Below are positions 1 through 9,296 of a stretch of DNA of 64,000 nt, piece by piece. The notes under the pieces are model-generated. The model was not told where the DNA came from. It did not search any database and worked only from the letters and a program-made list of their open reading frames with translations. The DNA is from Roseomonas sp. (GTDB lineage Bacteria; Pseudomonadota; Alphaproteobacteria; Acetobacterales; Acetobacteraceae): contig JAPSLO010000001.1 of NCBI GenBank assembly GCA_031180725.1, forward strand, positions 496,001-560,000. The letters run 5' to 3'. Made by a program: the position numbers and the translations under genes. Position 1 is the stretch's first letter, and each line of letters begins with the position of its first letter.

Positions 1-627
1 CCGCGTCGCCCGCGGCGCGCAGGATGTGCCATGCGCGTCCCCCAGCACGAAGTCGGCGGGCGGTGTTCCATGCGCCGGGTGGGTCGGCATGGAATGGCAG
101 TCGATCAGCAGGCAGATGCCGAACTGCGCCTTGGTTTCCTCGATCAGCGCGGCGAGGGCGGCATGGTAGGGCTGCCAGCATTCGCGCACCCGGGCCTCGG
201 CCTCGGCGAAGGGCAGCTTGCGGCGATAGACCGGCTCCCCGGTCGCCACCACCCGGGCGATGGTGCCAAGCCCGGCCCCGACGCGCGGGCTGGCACTGTT
301 CACCCAGGCCGGCAGCGGCCCGTCGAACATGCTGGGGTCCAGCTCCCAGGGCTCGCGGTTCACGTCGCAGAAGACGCGCGGGAATGTGGCGGCCAGCAGC
401 GGGGCGCCGTGGCCGGGGGCGCAGGCGAATAGCTCGTCCACGAAACTGTCCTCGCTGCGCCGCAGCGCGAGGGGATCCAGCCGCGCCGTCGCCAGGAAAT
501 CCGCCCGGTAATGCGTGCCGCTATGCGGCGAGGCGAAGACCAGCGGCGTGGTCTGCCTGGCCGGCCGCACCACCCGGTAGGGCGGCGGGGCCTCGACGAC
601 GGCAGAGGGGGGCATCGGCAGGTCCAT
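1..627 (-). CDS. N-formylglutamate amidohydrolase family protein (partial, runs off left edge)
   Basis: Reverse-strand frame open from ATG at 627 to the window edge; translation MDLPMPPSAVVEAPPPYRVVRPARQTTPLVFASPHSGTHY...LRRSEDSFVDELFACAPGHGAPLLAATFPRVFCDVNREPWELDPSMF is typical of the FGase family. Absent from the ORF track because it has no stop in the window. Confidence 0.85.
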   Translation of the reverse strand, partial: MDLPMPPSAVVEAPPPYRVVRPARQTTPLVFASPHSGTHYRADFLATARLDPLALRRSEDSFVDELFACAPGHGAPLLAATFPRVFCDVNREPWELDPSMFDGPLPAWVNSASPRVGAGLGTIARVVATGEPVYRRKLPFAEAEARVRECWQPYHAALAALIEETKAQFGICLLIDCHSMPTHPAHGTPPADFVLGDAHGTSCAPRATR

Positions 628-757
628 GCGCCTCGTGATCAAGCCATAGGCGCGACGGCCTTGTCATCCCCGCCACCCATATCCTTTCGCGTGATGCAGG
701 GACGGCCCCCTTGCCTCCGGCGTCGCGCGGCGGTAGGACGCGACACAGCAGGCCGAT

Positions 758-829
<72 letters not shown>

Positions 830-1235
830 TTCCCCATCGCCTTAAAAAAGCATGGCTTTTCCGCCCTCTCCCCGCCGCTCCGAACGCGGCAAAATGGGGT
901 AGAACGGGGCCGGAACATGAACGCTGGGGCGGGCAATTTCAGGGCATGCCGCTTCGCAGGCGGCTGAGAGATTGTGGGCGACTCGGCGCGGCGCGCCGGG
1001 GGGCTTTCCCCAGTGTCATGCCTTTCTCAGAGCGTTGCGGCTGGTGACGACGCGCCAGCCATCGGACGGAAACTCGTTCAGGCAGCTATTCATACAGGCG
1101 CCCCGCACCAGCACGCGGACCAGCTCGCCGTGGCGCTCGGGCAGCCGCGCCTTCCCATGAGCCAAGTGTCGAATTTACCCCACAGCAGCGCTGCGCGCAC
1201 AGGTCGCCGGATTGATCCCGGAGCCGCACCCATCC

Positions 1236-2228
1236 TCAACGGCGAAACGCCGGGTTTAGGTCTAGATGGATGACGGGCAGCAGGCGGTAGGCGACCTCCA
1301 CCTGCATCGCATAGCGTCTCACGAACCTGACGACCGGTGTGGCATTCTCATCTGCCCGATGGACCATAATACCTTCCTCGGGCTGCGGCGTAGCGGCATC
1401 GAACTCGAACACTTCGCTCTCCGCTTTGCCGATCACGCGTAGGAGAGACTTCACCGCCTGCACGGCAAACAATTGATGGGCTGGCGTTTGTTGGATGACG
1501 ATAGTCAGGCCGATCAGCACCATTACCCACTTTTGCCGCTCGGCCAGGAATGAAGGATCGAGTGTCACGCGAGGGATGCCGGTGTCTGTGGCGTATAAGA
1601 GGCGGTTCCGAAGGTTCGCCTCTTCCTTCATGTGCTGCATGATGCTGTCCACACTCGCGCCCTTCGCCAGATCGGCAAGCTGGTTCTGAAAGTCGTGGAC
1701 GCGGAACTCCCCGTCCGGTGTGTCAGACCTGACCACGAAGTTCAGTGGCTCATCAGGTCGCATGGGGACCGGCCCAGAGGCATTGATGCCGATCTGCCGA
1801 AGATCAAGCAACACGTCCAGGCGAGGAGGATCGGCCTCGGGAGCAATGCGGGCCGTAAAGGTCTGAAAGCCGGCCTTCGCCACAAGCGAGGATGCAGCCT
1901 TGATGAATTGCGTGATCGCTACCTTGTGGACATGGTTCCTGTGGTTGAGCTTGCTCGCATCGGGGTAGGCCCTCTGCCGAAGAGCGAAGATCAATGCGGA
2001 TGCCGCCTCTTCCTCAGCAGTTATCGCGCGGAAGGCACACATCTCGTCATCAACCCCACGCAGATTCCACGCCCGTCGCAGATGATGGAACGCGCTCCGC
2101 CCACAGTGACGGATGCGTCCACCAAGCTTCTCTACGCACGCCTCGAGACCTCGCTCAAATTCGGTCAGCACGAGGCCTTCGGCGTTCGGCGCCTTAGGTG
2201 GTGGCGTTGCTTCTGCGTCTTGGTTCAT
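1236..2228 (-). CDS. hypothetical protein between tRNA-Val and integrase
   Basis: 330-aa ORF with balanced composition (not low-complexity antisense type); lower GC than surroundings; no family recognised. Confidence 0.6.
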   Translation of the reverse strand: MNQDAEATPPPKAPNAEGLVLTEFERGLEACVEKLGGRIRHCGRSAFHHLRRAWNLRGVDDEMCAFRAITAEEEAASALIFALRQRAYPDASKLNHRNHVHKVAITQFIKAASSLVAKAGFQTFTARIAPEADPPRLDVLLDLRQIGINASGPVPMRPDEPLNFVVRSDTPDGEFRVHDFQNQLADLAKGASVDSIMQHMKEEANLRNRLLYATDTGIPRVTLDPSFLAERQKWVMVLIGLTIVIQQTPAHQLFAVQAVKSLLRVIGKAESEVFEFDAATPQPEEGIMVHRADENATPVVRFVRRYAMQVEVAYRLLPVIHLDLNPAFRR

Positions 2229-2335
2229 CTCTCGTCACCAGGTGGCGCAACGCGACTTAAATTCCGAGCCGGTCGGGCTAACGCAAGTCTGTTCCTCGCC
2301 CGTGATGTGTTGCGCCAGGCGCTTTGCCTCATGCG

Positions 2336-3436
2336 TCACGGCATCCGGGCGATGGCCGTGGCCATGTGCTCGTCGCTCACCGAGGCGTAGCGCGCCACCG
2401 AGCGCATGTCCTTCCAGCCGCCCATCCGGCGCAGCGTGATGAGATCGGTGCCGAGCATGACCTGCCAGCTCGCCCAATGGTGCCGCCAGTCGTGCAGCCG
2501 GAACCACGTCACCATGAGCGGCTCGCCCGTGGCCGGATCGCGCCGGCCCTCGGGGCAGGGCTCGACCAGCCCAATCGCCCGGCAGGCCGTGTCATGCGCC
2601 TGGCTGAGTGGGTTTCCCCCCTGGCCTCGGGTGTCCTGATAGGGCTTGCCTCGCTGCGACAGGAAGATGTGACTGCGCGGCGCCTGGCCGTCGTGCGTCT
2701 CCCGCCACTCCAGATCGAGCCGCTCCAGCATGGCGCGGACCCTGGGGTGGAGTGCCACGGTGCGGGCCTTGCCGGTCTTCGCCCGGTCGGCCGGCACGAA
2801 CCATGTGCCCCGGGCGAAGTCGATGTGCTCCCACCGCGCCTGAAGGCACTCCTGGGTGCGGAGGCCCTGGTAGCATAGCGCCAGGGCTGGCCGGGCAGCG
2901 AAGCGGTTGTAAGCGGCGAGCAGCGCGTCCTGGCGATCCTTCGGCAGCCACACGACGCGCTCATCGTCGGGCACAGCCACGACCGGGATGCTCGGCGCCG
3001 GCACGCCCTTTTCGGCGCAGCCGTGGTTGAGCGCCGCCACAAAGACGGAGCGCCAGCGCGCCACCGAAGAGGGGGCCATGTGCGAGGCATGGACCCGCAT
3101 CCACTCGCTCCAGGCGTCCCGGGCCTCCGACAGGCGGCGGTCGCCGATCGCCTCGGCGAATTGCGAGATGCGCCACTTGTCGTAAGGCTCCACGCCGCCC
3201 GGACGCTGGAGGTAGGCGAGGAACAGCTCGTCGAGGGTTAGGCGCTTCGCCCGCCCGGCAGCACCTTCAAGGTGCTCTTCGACGATGCGACGGGCCTCGG
3301 ACTCGGCGAAGGCCTCTGCGTCAGAGCGCGAATTTGCTCCCGTGCTGAATTCTGGGACTTCAATCGTGGAGAGGCCGACACGGAGCGTGCCGCGCGCGTA
3401 CCAGATGCGCCCGCGCTGGCGGTAGGAGAGGGGCAT
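2336..3436 (-). CDS. tyrosine-type site-specific integrase
   Basis: Catalytic motifs visible: YQGLRTQECLQARWEHID, FRLHDWRHHWASW, GGWKDMRSVARYA. Confidence 0.93.
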   Translation of the reverse strand: MPLSYRQRGRIWYARGTLRVGLSTIEVPEFSTGANSRSDAEAFAESEARRIVEEHLEGAAGRAKRLTLDELFLAYLQRPGGVEPYDKWRISQFAEAIGDRRLSEARDAWSEWMRVHASHMAPSSVARWRSVFVAALNHGCAEKGVPAPSIPVVAVPDDERVVWLPKDRQDALLAAYNRFAARPALALCYQGLRTQECLQARWEHIDFARGTWFVPADRAKTGKARTVALHPRVRAMLERLDLEWRETHDGQAPRSHIFLSQRGKPYQDTRGQGGNPLSQAHDTACRAIGLVEPCPEGRRDPATGEPLMVTWFRLHDWRHHWASWQVMLGTDLITLRRMGGWKDMRSVARYASVSDEHMATAIARMP

Positions 3437-3600
3437 CGCATGGCTTCCAGCAGCCGGAGGTAATCAGCTTCCGTGTAGCGGTGCCGGCGCCCCACCACTA
3501 CCGGAACGACACGGTGGGCCGCGAGCACCTGGCGGAGCGTCCGCGGCGAGCAGCGGAGCCGGGCGGCGAGCTCGGCCCGGGTGATGAGAACCTGGGTCAT
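3238..3600 (-). CDS. excisionase-like / helix-turn-helix DNA-binding protein
   Basis: N-terminus MTQVLITRAELAARLRCSPRTLRQVLAAHRVVPVVVGRRHRYTEADYLRLLEAM is HTH-like; overlaps the integrase 5' end in another frame. Confidence 0.6.
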   Translation of the reverse strand: MTQVLITRAELAARLRCSPRTLRQVLAAHRVVPVVVGRRHRYTEADYLRLLEAMRCPSPTASAGASGTRAARSVSASPRLKSQNSAREQIRALTQRPSPSPRPVASSKSTLKVLPGGRSA

Positions 3601-3679
3601 CGCAGCAGCTCCAGCACGCTGAGCAGCAGGATCAGGCCAGCGGGCAGGCCAAGGCCGGCCAAGATCAGGCGGAACGTGG

Positions 3680-3880
3680 TCATCGCGGCGCCGCCCCGGC
3701 CTCGGCCAGGATGCGGGAGACCCGGCACAGCGCGACGGGGCGGGGCACCGCCCGGCCCATCTCGTGCCGCGGGACCAGCTCGATCACCACGTCGAGCCCG
3801 GCCGCCGTGGCAGCGGCCACGGCGCGGTTCAGCGCGTCGGCCGCCGTGGTCACGGCCTCGGCGAGGGCGGCTTCAGACAT
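3680..3880 (-). CDS. small phage hypothetical protein
   Basis: 66-aa ORF in leftward operon, overlaps next gene start. Confidence 0.45.
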   Translation of the reverse strand: MSEAALAEAVTTAADALNRAVAAATAAGLDVVIELVPRHEMGRAVPRPVALCRVSRILAEAGAAPR

Positions 3881-4349
3881 GCGGCACCTCGCGATGCTCG
3901 CGGCCGTCCAGCAGCGCGCCGGCGCCGCGCTTCATCTGTCGACGCTTCGCGTCGATGATCCGGGCGCACTCCCGACAGTGGCGGGTTCCGTTGGCGCGGC
4001 GGACCGTATTCTCCACCGAAAAGGCGTGACCGCGCTTGCAGAAGGCTTGCGCTTTGCGGGCGCTATCTCGCGCAGCGTGGCAGAGGGTGCAGACAGGCTC
4101 CACGTCGTAGTGGTGCTCGGCCGCATAGCCGAGGTGGTGATCGTATTCGTGGCGCCGCTCGCCTTCGTGCCACACGTGGCCGCAGTCCACGCACGTCAGG
4201 GCGTTGGGATGCGGCCGGCGCCCGCTCCGCACTTCGACGTTGATGCGCTGGCGCGCCTGAACGCGGTCGCCATCGCGTGGTGCTCGCGGGGCTGGACCGG
4301 GCCGGCCAGTGAGGGGGTTCAGACCGAAGGGCATGGCGTCTAGGCCCAC
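3873..4349 (-). CDS. HNH-like zinc-binding protein
   Basis: CVDCGHVWHEGERRHEYDHHLGYAAEHHYDVEPVCTLCHAARDSARK and CKRGH..CRECAR zinc-ligand pairs around an HH core. Confidence 0.55.
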   Translation of the reverse strand: MGLDAMPFGLNPLTGRPGPAPRAPRDGDRVQARQRINVEVRSGRRPHPNALTCVDCGHVWHEGERRHEYDHHLGYAAEHHYDVEPVCTLCHAARDSARKAQAFCKRGHAFSVENTVRRANGTRHCRECARIIDAKRRQMKRGAGALLDGREHREVPHV

Positions 4350-4373
4350 TCGATTGCGGTGTTCGCGCCCATT

Positions 4374-4745
4374 CTACGAGATCCTTCCCGCGGCCTTCGC
4401 GGCTTCGGCGCTTCTCATGTCGGCGGCCTGCTGCACCATCTCCGCCACCTCCTCGGCGCTGCACGGCTCGATCTGGGCGCCGAGCGTTGCAGCCGCAGCC
4501 GCCTTGGCAGGGTCGCCGCCCCGGGCAGCGACAGAGTCCAGCGCGCGCTTCACCGCGTCGGCGGCGAGAGGGATTAGTGCCTCCGCAGCCACGCCCAGCG
4601 CCCGGTTGATGATGGCGGCCATCCTCGGATCAGCCCCGTGCCATATGTGAACCTGCATCAGCAGCGTGTGCTTAACCGGGCCCTCCGGCGCCTTCTCGGC
4701 CGGCCCTTCGTTGCCCCGTGCGACATAGGCGGTGACCTTGCTCAT
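4374..4745 (-). CDS. hypothetical protein
   Basis: ORF in the leftward operon, acidic/Ala-rich. Confidence 0.45.
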   Translation of the reverse strand: MSKVTAYVARGNEGPAEKAPEGPVKHTLLMQVHIWHGADPRMAAIINRALGVAAEALIPLAADAVKRALDSVAARGGDPAKAAAAATLGAQIEPCSAEEVAEMVQQAADMRSAEAAKAAGRIS

Positions 4746-4757
4746 TCCGCGCGCCCC

Positions 4758-5261
4758 TCACTCGGCTCGGCAGGTGTCGGGGATCGGGCGACGCAGACGG
4801 CGCAGCGCCATCAGATCGGCGAGGCGCCGCGCGAATACCTCGCGGTCGGTCACCACGTAGCCAGACACCGGCGAGAACAGGCCTGCCGCTTCGCCCCACG
4901 AGATGCCGAAGAACGCCGCCCCCGCGGTGAAGCCCTGGAGACCGGCGAATTCGGGCGCTGTGCTGCCGAAGCCATTTCCGAGGCGCAGGCCGAGCGCCTG
5001 GAATTCCGGGGCCAGGCAGGCCCAGCCCAGCGCGCATGCCACGGTGCCGCAGGCATGGGCCTGGGGCGGGTCGCCCTCGCGAGGCTTGCGGCACCAGTCG
5101 CTCAGGTCCACGGCCGGCGCGGCAGCCACGATCTCGCCGAGCCGGGCCAGTCGGCGATCGGCCTCGGCCTCGTCGGCCGGGTAAACAGGGACGGGCAGGG
5201 GCTCACGCATCACGGGCTTCCTTGGCTTGCTGCTCTGCGATGGCCGCGGCGCGCTCGGCAT
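4758..5261 (-). CDS. phage hypothetical protein
   Basis: 167-aa ORF, balanced composition, in leftward operon. Confidence 0.55.
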   Translation of the reverse strand: MPSAPRPSQSSKPRKPVMREPLPVPVYPADEAEADRRLARLGEIVAAAPAVDLSDWCRKPREGDPPQAHACGTVACALGWACLAPEFQALGLRLGNGFGSTAPEFAGLQGFTAGAAFFGISWGEAAGLFSPVSGYVVTDREVFARRLADLMALRRLRRPIPDTCRAE

Positions 5262-5550
5262 GGATTACGGCGAGCTGCGCGCTGCGGCGGTCCACCCGGG
5301 CCGCCGCGATGCGGCCCAGCGGCGTCATGGCGTAGATCGGCACCGGGTGGTCGGCCTCGACACGGCTCAGCAGGCGCTTGCGGCGGAGGCTATCGACCAC
5401 GGTGGCGATGGGATGGAGCCGCTCGACCGCAGCATCCGCGGCGAGCATCCGGCGGAGCAGGGCGGCCTCGCCGCGCCGGATCACGATGCTGGCTCCGCGA
5501 CCCAGGCGCAGGGTGAGGCGCCACCCCCTGGGCCGCCGACCGGCGGCCAC
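5203..5550 (-). CDS. hypothetical protein (winged-helix-like)
   Basis: 115-aa ORF between flanking minus-strand genes. Confidence 0.45.
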   Translation of the reverse strand: MAAGRRPRGWRLTLRLGRGASIVIRRGEAALLRRMLAADAAVERLHPIATVVDSLRRKRLLSRVEADHPVPIYAMTPLGRIAAARVDRRSAQLAVIHAERAAAIAEQQAKEARDA

Positions 5551-5553
5551 GGC

Positions 5554-6957
5554 CTAGTCCAGCGGTTCGGGCGGCTGCCGCTCCGCGGCCTCGCGCTCGA
5601 TCGCCTCGTGGTGCGCTACCACCTTGTCGGACCAAGTGCCGTAAGCCTTGGGCTGCTCCTTGGCGAGCCGCTCCAGCGCCGCCTGGTTCGCGGCCTGAAG
5701 AGCCTTGATCTCGGCCAGTGTCTTCGTGGCCGCGAGCTTCGCCCCTATCGCCGGGCCCCATGCCTTCCAGTCGCCGTCGAACGGTACGTGCCAGGGATCG
5801 ACAGGCGCTTGCCGCTCGCTCGGCGCGGCACCGGCTTCACCGCCGGCCTCCGGCAGCAGCTTCGCCGCCTCGGCTCGGATCGCGTCCACGCTGAGCCCAT
5901 GGGTGCGCGCCGCGGCGCTGAGCGCATCGTTGTTCCGCTCCATCATGGCGCTCAGCGCATCGCCGCCCGACTTCGCCGCCGCGGCGATCCGCTTCAGCCA
6001 GTCGGCGCGCCACTTGGCGGCATCCGTGTAACTCTCTGCCTCCCCATCGGAGCGGATGAAGAGCAGCGGAGCGCCGCCCGTAGCCGTGGCCGGCTCTTCA
6101 ACCGCCCCGGTCTCCGGGTTCACATCGCGGGTCTGCCGGGCCTGGGTCGAGCCCCTGCCGGCCGCGGCCCGGGTCTCGGGCTCGTGGCGCGGCGCCGGCG
6201 CGTCATCGGGCGCGGCGCCGAGGTCGCCATACTCTTCCTCGACGCGCTCGATCACCTGGCGCAGCAGCTCGCTCCCGCCGTCGTCCTTGGCGGCGAGCCG
6301 CTTGCCGAGCCGATGCAGCACGGTCTTGCGGGCCATCTCGCCCCAATCCGAGGCCCAGGGCCCCTTGCCCTTCTTCCCGGCAGGGCTCCGCATGCGGATC
6401 GCCTCGATCTGCTCGCGGCTCATCACCTCGCGCTCGCGCTCATGCTGGCCGGGCCCGTAGTGAATGATGCCGTAGCAGGCGATCTCGCGGCCCGGCTTCA
6501 CCTTCGACACGTCGCGCTCGTGGATGATCTTGCGCTCGTCGCCGAGCAGCACCGCGAACCGTTCGCCCTCATAGACAAGCTCAACATCGACCGCGGTGAC
6601 GCCGGCATAGAGCTTCGCCACCTTGACGATGCCCCGCACCATGGGCTGCCACGTCGCCTCCTGCCGGCGCGTGCGCTCGTTCCAGCGGACGACGATGGCG
6701 CCTTCCTTGCCATCGGGCACGAGGCGATCCGCCGCGGCCTTCCGGCACGCCTCCATTACCGTCTCGCTTGGCATCGCCAGCAGATCCGGGTTGCTGGCCA
6801 GGGCGGCCAGCACGGCGCGCTCGAAGCGGTCCGGGTTCACCCCACCGAGCAGCCGCGTGAATTCCTCCCGCATGTCGCGGATGCAGAGGGAGGCCTGATC
6901 CAAAACTGTGAGCTGGCCGCCCTGTTCTGGCTCCGGGCGATTGGCGATCTCGTTCAT
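5554..6957 (-). CDS. recT: RecT-family single-strand annealing protein
   Basis: 467 aa; FERAVLAALASNPDLLAMPSETVMEACRKAAADRLVPDGKEGAIVVRWN...ATWQPMVRGIVKVAKL...WASDWGEMARKTVLHRLGKRL is RecT-like. Confidence 0.9.
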   Translation of the reverse strand: MNEIANRPEPEQGGQLTVLDQASLCIRDMREEFTRLLGGVNPDRFERAVLAALASNPDLLAMPSETVMEACRKAAADRLVPDGKEGAIVVRWNERTRRQEATWQPMVRGIVKVAKLYAGVTAVDVELVYEGERFAVLLGDERKIIHERDVSKVKPGREIACYGIIHYGPGQHEREREVMSREQIEAIRMRSPAGKKGKGPWASDWGEMARKTVLHRLGKRLAAKDDGGSELLRQVIERVEEEYGDLGAAPDDAPAPRHEPETRAAAGRGSTQARQTRDVNPETGAVEEPATATGGAPLLFIRSDGEAESYTDAAKWRADWLKRIAAAAKSGGDALSAMMERNNDALSAAARTHGLSVDAIRAEAAKLLPEAGGEAGAAPSERQAPVDPWHVPFDGDWKAWGPAIGAKLAATKTLAEIKALQAANQAALERLAKEQPKAYGTWSDKVVAHHEAIEREAAERQPPEPLD

Positions 6958-7544
6958 CGCGTGCGCACCTCCAGATAGGGCGCGCCGGGCCGCAACTCGG
7001 CGCCTTCGATCTTGGCGCCGTCCTTCAGCATCTTGGCGATCGTGGCCTTGTCAGGCTCTCGCGGCGCGGGCGGCCGCAGCAGCGTTTCGGGCAGCTTGCT
7101 GAGGTCGGTCACGAAGACCGTGGCCGGGCTTGTTCGCAGCGAGGCGGTATAGCTCGGCCGCTCCAGGCGGAGCCGCCCCTTGCCATCGGGGGCCACGGCG
7201 GCAGCGATGATGGTGAGCGCCAGATTGCGCGCCGCCTCGGCCTGACGAGTGAAGCGGGCCTTGCGCTCCTGAAGATCGGCGATCTCCTGCGTGGCGGCAT
7301 CGGCCAGCCGCTTGCGCGCCAGGGAGCGGCGGATGAAGCGATCGGCCACGTCGATCGCATCGGTGATGCCGTCGAGCGTGTCGAGCCAGGCGCGCTCATC
7401 GTCGGCGAGATCGGGGTATTCCGCCGCTAAGGCCTCAGCCGCGGCGCGGGCCTGGGCGATCGCTTCAGCTACCGGGTTCCGGCGCGGCGTGGGCGCCGGC
7501 TCATCCGGCAGCTCGGGCAGTGAAACAGTTTCTAGGGGTTGCAT
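6954..7544 (-). CDS. Siphovirus Gp157-like protein
   Basis: Coiled-coil N-terminus plus LERPSYTASLRTSPATVFVTDLSKLPETLLRPPAPREPDKATIAKMLKDGAKIEGAELR, resembling the Gp157 C-terminal signature; overlaps recT start by 4 nt. Confidence 0.72.
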   Translation of the reverse strand: MQPLETVSLPELPDEPAPTPRRNPVAEAIAQARAAAEALAAEYPDLADDERAWLDTLDGITDAIDVADRFIRRSLARKRLADAATQEIADLQERKARFTRQAEAARNLALTIIAAAVAPDGKGRLRLERPSYTASLRTSPATVFVTDLSKLPETLLRPPAPREPDKATIAKMLKDGAKIEGAELRPGAPYLEVRTR

Positions 7545-7589
7545 GCGGGTGCCTCGTCAGGGCGCCGCCATGCCGGCGGCAGCCCTGAT

Positions 7590-7607
7590 ATCGCATCCCG
7601 ATGCGAT
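7590..7607. promoter_or_regulatory. 18-bp palindromic phage operator
   Basis: ATCGCATC-CC-GATGCGAT, perfect arms. Confidence 0.8.
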
Positions 7608-7632
7608 TATCGCAAGTCGTTTCCCTTGACAA

Positions 7633-7650
7633 ATCGCATTGATCTGCGAT
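7633..7650. promoter_or_regulatory. 18-bp phage operator (imperfect)
   Basis: ATCGCATT-GA-TCTGCGAT, next to TTGACA at 7626. Confidence 0.7.
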
Positions 7651-7667
7651 TTGGCTGGTACCGTGGA

Positions 7668-8336
7668 TCACACCGAGGGCCTGATCCACTCGACCAGATA
7701 GGCGGCCACCACATCGGCGTCGTCGATCACCGAGCCGGACACGGTGACGATCACCGCCTTCCCGCCGAACCCCGGACGCGGATCCCCGAGCACTAGGCCG
7801 CGGCCGGCCACGTCGATGATCGAGATGCGCCGCGCCGCCTCGTCCAGGGTGAGCGGCCGGTCGTGCCAGTAGATCATGGCGCCAGGCGGCAGGAGCCGGC
7901 TGTTGCTGTTCTGCACCTCGGCCACGCGCAGCAGATCGGCGTCGGCGTCGCGCGGCATCGGGGCGCGACGCCGCGATCCGCGGGCCAGGGCATGCACGTC
8001 ATCGCCGCGAAGGTGATGGGTGACATTCGCCGTGATGGGCGGCGGGCCCTCATCCTCGCCGAGCATGGCAGACACGCTGGCGCCCACCACGGCGGCCAGC
8101 TTGGTCGCCACCGGCAGGGAGAGGCTCTGGCTCTCGCCCTTCAGGAAGGCATAGATCGAGCCCGAGCTCACCCCGGCCTGCAACGACCACGGGTGGGGCT
8201 TCAGCTTGTGGGTGGCCATGAAGCGGCGCAGTGCGTCGCGCTGCCGCTTGGCCCGCAGCTCCTCGGCCTCCGCCTCGGCGGCGGTCCCAGCAACAGCATC
8301 GTCTTCGGCTTCGATCACCGCAGCACCTCTCCGCAC
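7668..8336 (-). CDS. CI-like repressor (HTH, S24-like C-terminal region)
   Basis: HTH (PHPWSLQAGVSSGSIYAFLKGESQSLSLPVATKLAAVVGASVSAML) plus LexA-like C-terminal beta region; divergent from an HTH gene at 8409; flanked by the 18-bp operators. Confidence 0.75.
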   Translation of the reverse strand: MRRGAAVIEAEDDAVAGTAAEAEAEELRAKRQRDALRRFMATHKLKPHPWSLQAGVSSGSIYAFLKGESQSLSLPVATKLAAVVGASVSAMLGEDEGPPPITANVTHHLRGDDVHALARGSRRRAPMPRDADADLLRVAEVQNSNSRLLPPGAMIYWHDRPLTLDEAARRISIIDVAGRGLVLGDPRPGFGGKAVIVTVSGSVIDDADVVAAYLVEWIRPSV

Positions 8337-8346
8337 ACCCCAAGAA

Positions 8347-8364
8347 ATCGCATCTTCATGCGAT
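8347..8364. promoter_or_regulatory. 18-bp phage operator in repressor/Cro divergent region
   Basis: ATCGCATC-TT-CATGCGAT; CTTG 7 bp downstream; degenerate second site near 8379-8396. Confidence 0.8.
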
Positions 8365-8408
8365 TTTCTGCCTTGCTATTCTCAACAGGATGCGATTTCC
8401 TAAGCGGT

Positions 8409-8660
8409 ATGTCCGACCAGTTGGCGACGCTGCCGCCCCCCACGATTGCAGCGGTGCTGGCCCGCGTCCGCGCGTGGGTACGCTCGCAACCAAGAGGGAA
8501 GCGGCGCATCGCCGAGACGGCTGGTGTGGCACCGAACACTCTTGCCCGCATCGAAGCCGATGCGTGGAACCCATCCCTCGCCACCCTTAGCCGCCTTGAG
8601 CGACTAATTCCCCCTGATTTCTCCGGTCCGCAAGTCGAAAATCGCGTCTCGCTGCGATAA
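8409..8660 (+). CDS. Cro-like HTH regulator
   Basis: ATG at 8409 in the frame of track ORF 7863..8660; MSDQLATLPPPTIAAVLARVRAWVRSQPRGKRRIAETAGVAPNTLARIEADAWNPSLATLSRLERLIPP; divergent from the repressor. Confidence 0.7.
   Translation: MSDQLATLPPPTIAAVLARVRAWVRSQPRGKRRIAETAGVAPNTLARIEADAWNPSLATLSRLERLIPPDFSGPQVENRVSLR
8641..8658. promoter_or_regulatory. 18-bp phage operator, overlapping 3' end of Cro-like gene
   Basis: ATCGCGTC-TC-GCTGCGAT. Confidence 0.6.
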
Positions 8661-8737
8661 TCGCACAGCGGTAACGGGCAGTTAAGCCGGGGAGGGTGGG
8701 GCGTGCGCATTTTGTCATCCCCAGGAGAGGTTGAGCT

Positions 8738-9292
8738 ATGCCCGACACCCATGTCCCAGAGGCCGCCCTGCCAAGCCTCGACCCTCTGGCGCAGATCCAC
8801 CTCGATTCGATCAAGGGCGATGTGCGCGACTGGCTGCTGGATCGCCTGAAGCACGACCACTCGGCTCTGCCCTGGAACCTCCGCGGCGAGGCCGAGCAGA
8901 CCCGCACCATCGACCAGGCCGATGCGAAGGCCGAGGAGCTGGTGAAGCGGGTCGTCGAGCTGGTGATGAGCGAGGGCCGGCCGGCGATCGTGGCCACCCT
9001 GAAGCAGACCAAGCGGAAGGGCGAGGTGATCGCCGGCGAGGTCCAATTTCCGGCCAGCGAGGAGCTGCGCCACGCCTTTCTCGACGCGACCAGCAAGGAG
9101 GTGCTGGTGGTAATGGCGCCCACTGATCTGCCATTCCGCGACCGCGGCAAGCCGAAGGCCAGCCCCGATCAGGCTGGCCTGTTCGGCGATGAGGATGGCG
9201 ACGCGGCCGGCGAGGAGGGCGGCGGAAACCCGCCTGATCCCGACGACAACGGCCCGGTGTTCGACAAGACCCCGAGCGGCCGCAAGGGCTGA
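8738..9292 (+). CDS. phage early hypothetical protein
   Basis: 184-aa ORF with preceding AGGAGAGG Shine-Dalgarno. Confidence 0.65.
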   Translation: MPDTHVPEAALPSLDPLAQIHLDSIKGDVRDWLLDRLKHDHSALPWNLRGEAEQTRTIDQADAKAEELVKRVVELVMSEGRPAIVATLKQTKRKGEVIAGEVQFPASEELRHAFLDATSKEVLVVMAPTDLPFRDRGKPKASPDQAGLFGDEDGDAAGEEGGGNPPDPDDNGPVFDKTPSGRKG

Positions 9293-9296
9293 TCCG

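Noticed and set aside
24-638. Plus-strand ORFs 24..638, 31..432, 260..511
   Set aside because: Opposite strand encodes a recognisable N-formylglutamate amidohydrolase.
841-865. Possible terminator after tRNA-Val
   Set aside because: Only a short imperfect hairpin around TTAAAAAAGCATGGCTTTTCC; not convincing.
5227-6978. 583-aa plus-strand ORF
   Set aside because: Antisense to RecT; shadow composition.
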